Shown: positions 61,098 through 64,000 of the stretch, piece after piece
Layout: each line of letters opens with the position of its first letter
How positions within the stretch are numbered: the first letter of the stretch is position 1
Origin: [Eubacterium] saphenum
GTDB lineage: Bacteria; Bacillota; Clostridia; Peptostreptococcales; Anaerovoracaceae
Direction: 5' to 3'
DNA: 64,000 nt
Assembly (NCBI GenBank): GCA_004555725.1
Contig: SFHC01000014.1
Location: 1 to 64,000, forward strand
Position numbers and translations under genes: made by a program
The notes under the pieces: generated by a model
What the model was told of the DNA's origin: nothing
Databases searched by the model: none
The model's input: only the letters and a program-made list of their open reading frames with translations

Positions 61098-61117
61098 GCG
61101 TTTTAAGGCGTTTTAAG
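61098..61117. repeat. Tandem 10-mer
   Basis: GCGTTTTAAG occurs twice in direct tandem (61098-61107 and 61108-61117), just before the next hairpin. Confidence 0.6.
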
Positions 61118-61153
61118 CCCGTTGGGGTACTCGTGTACCACTCGGGCTTTTTT
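61115..61153 (+). terminator. Second terminator at the element's left edge
   Basis: AAGCCCG (61115-61121)/CGGGCTT (61143-61149) with an inner GGTAC/GTACC stem, followed by a T run to 61153. Confidence 0.75.
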
Positions 61154-61556
61154 CGTGCCTTAAATCGCCTCTGAAGCGGTCTGAGGACGTTCGAGCGCCC
61201 ATGTGCATCTCGCATCCGCTCGATGCAAGGGTGGCCGCCCTTCGGGCGGCAGTCGGATGTGGGTGGACGTACAGAAGGGATGCGGCATGGGCTTGGCATG
61301 CCTATTCGTGCGCCCCTCCGTCTGGCCGGCAACTACGGCGCTTCGCGCCTCCGTTGCCTTCGAGAAGGTACGCATGAGGTATGCGAAACCGTATCGGATG
61401 GTTTCCATGCTTTTCTGCGTACCCAATATGCGATGAGGCAAGCCGAGGGCGCAGCCCGAGGCGTAACTAGCCTGCATTGAGGACGCGAAGCGTCCGAAAT
61501 GCGCACCTGCTTAGGACAGAAGAATCACCCGTCCCCTCGTTTATGAGCGTTTCGCC
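61154..61556. other. GC-rich non-coding hairpin field
   Basis: No open frame with a ribosome binding site. Several perfect short hairpins with tight loops: GCCGCCC-TTC-GGGCGGC (about 61231-61247), GGCGC-TTC-GCGCC (about 61338-61350) and GGACGC-GAA-GCGTCC (about 61481-61495). The 13-mer TCGTTTATGAGCG at 61537 recurs at 61929, flanking the iteron field. Role unknown; could be a structured RNA or part of the origin. Confidence 0.45.
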
Positions 61557-61853
61557 TGACCACATGCTGACCAGATGACCAGAAGAAAAAATGATGTGGT
61601 CACCATCTGGTCAGCCAAATCACTAGGCGCCATCAGGCTTTTTGCAATTCCTGACCAGATGACCACATAATTTAGGACTTATTTTTAAAAATTGAAAAGG
61701 ACTACGTAATACGCGTAAATAAATAAAGTTTGTCGGATTTTATCTGGTCATCTGGTCATGTGGTCAGAACGAAAAAAATCCATTGATAAAAGAGGGGATT
61801 TTCATTTCAAGAGCTGACCAGATGCCATTTTGATGTGGTCACACATGTGGTCA
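61557..61853. repeat. Iteron field, putative replication origin of the element
   Basis: The hexamer TGACCA or its complement TGGTCA occurs 13 times in 297 bp: 61557, 61568, 61576, 61652, 61660, 61815 (plus) and 61597, 61608, 61745, 61753, 61761, 61836, 61848 (minus). Tandem copies are spaced exactly 8 bp, others 11-12 bp. The 14-mer TGACCAGATGACCA occurs exactly at 61568-61581 and 61652-61665, and inverted at 61745-61758. The last two flank an AT-rich 79-bp core (61666-61744), a plausible unwinding element. An SF3 helicase gene lies 600 bp downstream. The origin function is inferred. Confidence 0.85.
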
Positions 61854-61979
61854 GCCCTCACGTGTACCTCTTGTCGCAGTCGCTGTTTTCCGGGTGGTGC
61901 GGCGGGTTGCTTTTTCGAGCCTTTCCGTTCGTTTATGAGCGGAAATAGGCTCTGAACTGCGGCTACGGGAAAATTGATA

Positions 61980-62008
61980 TTGCTTCAATTGTCTCAATGG
62001 TGTACAAT
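61980..62008 (+). promoter_or_regulatory. Promoter of the element operon
   Basis: TTGCTT (61980-61985), 17-bp spacer, TACAAT (62003-62008). Transcription would start near 62015. Confidence 0.7.
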
Positions 62009-62014
62009 GGAATG

Positions 62015-62190
62015 CATATAGATGAATGGCTCAGCACCCGTCCCGTCCTTGATGCGGGGTTGCTATCGGGAATAGGAGCCGAGCGCTCGGTCGAATAGGC
62101 CGTGCGTCACGGGCGAAACAACGAACACGAAGCTCCCGTGGAAACCGAGATAGACAAGGCTTTGCGCCTCTGTCCCTCTGCTTTTTTGTT
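62015..62190 (+). ncRNA. Putative structured leader / small RNA with 3' attenuator
   Basis: Between the promoter and a T run lie GGCTC (62028-62032) pairing with GAGCC (62076-62080), the palindrome CCGAGCGCTCGG (62079-62090), CCGTG-CGT-CACGG (62100-62112), an alternative CACGGG/CCCGTG (62108-62113/62135-62140), and the terminator stem at 62153-62174. Mutually exclusive helices suggest a switch or antisense-controlled attenuator upstream of the excisionase and helicase genes. No known RNA family was recognised. Confidence 0.5.
62153..62187 (+). terminator. Attenuator-type terminator before the excisionase gene
   Basis: GACAAGGC (62153-62160)/GCCTCTGTC (62166-62174), then TTTTTT (62182-62187), 40 bp before the next start codon. 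Confidence 0.6.
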
Positions 62191-62226
62191 TCGCGAAAAG
62201 GACTTTGAACATGGAGGTGGCTGGTT

Positions 62227-62448
62227 ATGGCTAAAGGAAAGAAGCAGGTAAAAGAGGTAAAGCCCTCTTACATGACGACGCGCGAGGTGGCGGCGTTCCT
62301 CGGTTTGAGCGCGGGGACGCTCTGCACCTGGCGCTATCAGGGCAAGGGTCCGAGCTACTACAAGGTCGGAAACGCGGTCCGCTACAAGATTGACGACGTC
62401 GAGGCGTGGAAGAACGAGAACGTGAAGCGCGTCGAGCTGACGAATTAA
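62227..62448 (+). CDS. Small helix-turn-helix protein (excisionase/AlpA-like)
   Basis: 73 residues with GGAGGT 8 bp before ATG 62227. MTTREVAAFLGLSAGTLCTW is a MerR-type/HTH_17 helix-turn-helix, followed by the wing GPSYYKVGNAVRYKIDDVEAW. This is the pattern of Xis/AlpA proteins that direct excision or activate element genes. It may instead bind the iterons upstream. It precedes the helicase by 12 bp. Confidence 0.87.
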   Translation: MAKGKKQVKEVKPSYMTTREVAAFLGLSAGTLCTWRYQGKGPSYYKVGNAVRYKIDDVEAWKNENVKRVELTN

Positions 62449-62460
62449 GGAGGTGGGAAC

Positions 62461-64000
62461 ATGGAGGCAAAAGAAAAGAGCAGCTCCCCCGCCGCCACAG
62501 CAAAGGGAACCGCTCCGTCTAACTATAAATATTTTAGCTCATTACCGCCCATTTTTCAAGTATCTGACCCGCAGACAAAGGATGAGATGAAGAGGGGGCG
62601 TGCGTACGACGAGGGGAATCAGGGCGAGGCGTACAACCCTGACTACCTGTACGGCGGGGAGAACTATCACAAGGCACTGAGCGATGTGGTGGGCTATGTG
62701 CTGCGCGGCTGCGCGGGCGATGGCCTGTCCGCTCTCTCGGACGTCGTGGTCAAGGTGACGAACGCCCTTGTGGCGTGGGTCAACCTGTCCGAGCCGCCAT
62801 CCAATCCGGAGGCGGGCAAGATTTACGGCAGGGGCTTTCGCTGGCCGAGGCTCAAGAGCATCGACCCCGTGCAGGCTGCCGAGCTGGTGTTCGCGCAGGA
62901 GGTCATCCGCATGGTCTGCGTCAAGGAGACCGTGGACAAGCCGACTTCGGAGGGCGTGCTCGCTATGTACGACCCCGACGAGGGAATTTACCGCGAGATT
63001 GGCGACGGGCAGATTGACCTGTGGTGTCAGGAGGTCGTGGGCGCCGTGAACGGCAACTGGAAGAAGAACTTCGCTCAGAAGCTGCACGACATGGCATCGC
63101 GTCGGGAGAACCGCGTGTGCGAGTGCGATAACCCGTCCCTGGTCTTCATGGCCAACGGAATCTGGGATTACGAGGAGCGCGTCCTGCGCGAGTTCTCCCC
63201 CGAGGTCGTTGCGCTCAGGAAGAGCGCCACGCGCCTTCCCGACAAGGAGCCGCCCGTCCCCGAGCACACGATGCCGGATGGCTCGAAGATTGACTTCTGG
63301 CAGCTGCTGGACTCCTACGTCCCCTACGACGGCGGGCGCGACCTGCTCGTCAAGGTGGCGGGGGCGTCCCTGCGCAGCTACCACAACTGGCGCGTCATGG
63401 TGACCTTTCACAACGAGACGGGTCATAACGGGAAGAGCACCTTCCTCGACTGCCTCAAGTCGCTCGTCGGCTACGACGGGTGCATGACCTCAAGCCTCGC
63501 GCTGCTTGCCGGCGGCGGGGATGGCGGGCGGTTCGGCGTGTCGAACATCGTTGGGGTCTCCCTCATCACGTGCGAGGACTCCGACTCTGGTGCGTACCTG
63601 AAGGACAACTCGCGCCTGAAGTCAATCATCTCGCATGACGCGATAGGCGTGGAGCGCAAGAACAAGGGCATGTTCGACTACACGCCCCACGCGCTGATTG
63701 TCTGCGCCGCCAACGACATCCCGAAGACCCGCGACAAGGGGGACGCTTGGCTGGACCGCAACATCTACGTCCCGTTCACGGGGCAGTTCGCCGGCAAGGC
63801 CGACGACAAGACCATCCGTTCCGAGTGGGTCGTGTCCCCCGAGTTCTGCGAATACCTGGCCTATCAGGCGCTGGTGAAGTGGGACCGGTATTACGAGCTG
63901 CCCGAGCCTAAGGAGGCCGCGCAGCTGAAGCACGAGTGGGTTCTCGGCAATGACACGGTGGCTGAGTTCTGGGAGGACGTCAAGGATTCGATTACGGCCG
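62461..64000 (+). CDS. SF3/D5-family helicase-primase of a mobile element (3' end outside window)
   Basis: 513 codons read without a stop from ATG 62461 (AGGAGGTGG upstream); the end lies beyond the window. SF3 P-loop ETGHNGKSTF (about 318-327), a probable Walker B region VSLITCEDSDS, and the D5 sensor/arginine region IVCAANDIPKTRD..WLDRNIYVPF (about 412-440). This is the C-terminal helicase block of P4 alpha/D5-type replication proteins. The first ~280 residues resemble the D5_N region rather than a clear archaeo-eukaryotic primase. Codons end overwhelmingly in G/C, unlike the host genes, suggesting a high-GC donor. Confidence 0.9.
   Translation, partial: MEAKEKSSSPAATAKGTAPSNYKYFSSLPPIFQVSDPQTKDEMKRGRAYDEGNQGEAYNPDYLYGGENYHKALSDVVGYVLRGCAGDGLSALSDVVVKVTNALVAWVNLSEPPSNPEAGKIYGRGFRWPRLKSIDPVQAAELVFAQEVIRMVCVKETVDKPTSEGVLAMYDPDEGIYREIGDGQIDLWCQEVVGAVNGNWKKNFAQKLHDMASRRENRVCECDNPSLVFMANGIWDYEERVLREFSPEVVALRKSATRLPDKEPPVPEHTMPDGSKIDFWQLLDSYVPYDGGRDLLVKVAGASLRSYHNWRVMVTFHNETGHNGKSTFLDCLKSLVGYDGCMTSSLALLAGGGDGGRFGVSNIVGVSLITCEDSDSGAYLKDNSRLKSIISHDAIGVERKNKGMFDYTPHALIVCAANDIPKTRDKGDAWLDRNIYVPFTGQFAGKADDKTIRSEWVVSPEFCEYLAYQALVKWDRYYELPEPKEAAQLKHEWVLGNDTVAEFWEDVKDSITA

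Noticed and set aside
60913..61332. 139-codon minus-strand frame overlapping the tmRNA 3' end
   Set aside because: Reads antisense through tmRNA and two terminators; a familiar spurious frame next to ssrA.
61160..61480. Overlapping short open frames on both strands in the hairpin field
   Set aside because: No ribosome binding sites, mutually overlapping, and composed of translated hairpin arms.
61557..61853. CRISPR array
   Set aside because: Repeats are 6-14 bp in both orientations with 8-12 bp spacing; there are no unique spacers of CRISPR length and no cas genes.
62542..63426. Long minus-strand frame opposite the SF3 helicase gene
   Set aside because: GC-rich codon bias opens the opposite strand; the plus-strand frame has the P-loop and D5 motifs.

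Overview
The window is a bacterial chromosome segment, most consistent with an obligately anaerobic Clostridia-type Firmicute (Bacillota). This rests on the conserved str-less S10/spc/alpha ribosomal cluster with zinc-type S14 and S4, an ECF transporter module, desulfoferrodoxin and rubrerythrin beside a PerR-type regulator, a corrinoid methyltransferase cluster, sigma-A-like promoters of near-consensus form, and strong AGGAGG ribosome binding sites. The family cannot be fixed from the sequence alone. The last ~3 kb is different in base and codon composition (GC-ending codons) and looks like the left end of an integrated mobile element.

Layout. 1-7300: end of tuf, ftsH, the ECF energising module ecfA1-ecfA2-ecfT, trmB, an aminotransferase, and tRNA-Gly(CCC). 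7300-11850: exonuclease III, a metallophosphoesterase, a PC4/YdbC-type ssDNA-binding protein and a uridine-kinase-like protein. 11850-13900: oxidative-stress island (desulfoferrodoxin on the minus strand, perR with a perfect Fur/PerR-type box, rubrerythrin). 14270-29490: one long ribosomal block, rpsJ to rplQ with secY, adk, infA, rpmJ and rpoA; map is missing and a strong terminator-like hairpin sits between rpmJ and rpsM. 29600-37030: a DUF58-like membrane protein, then a corrinoid methyl-transfer cluster (reductive activator, two UroD-fold methyltransferases, DUF1638 protein, corrinoid protein) in which two copies of a TTCCCGAA double-hairpin repeat flank the last two genes. 37570-56370: DNA repair and housekeeping (pcrA, ligA, putP, panD, SRP RNA, dnaX, ybaB, recR, YbaK-type deacylase, uvrB, nitrilase, uvrA, pncB). 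56640-60980: fba and a small membrane protein on the minus strand, then RluA-type pseudouridine synthase, lepB, smpB and ssrA (tmRNA).

60983-64000: immediately after the tmRNA CCA end the sequence changes character. It holds two terminators, a GC-rich field of tight hairpins, an iteron field (13 copies of TGACCA/TGGTCA in 297 bp, with three exact copies of a 14-mer, two of them facing each other across an AT-rich core), a promoter plus structured leader ending in an intrinsic terminator, a small excisionase-like helix-turn-helix gene, and the first 513 codons of an SF3/D5-type helicase-primase that runs off the window. I read this as the replication end of a self-replicating, ssrA-integrated element (integrative plasmid, satellite phage or ICE-like) with a putative iteron origin. 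This is the most novel part of the window.
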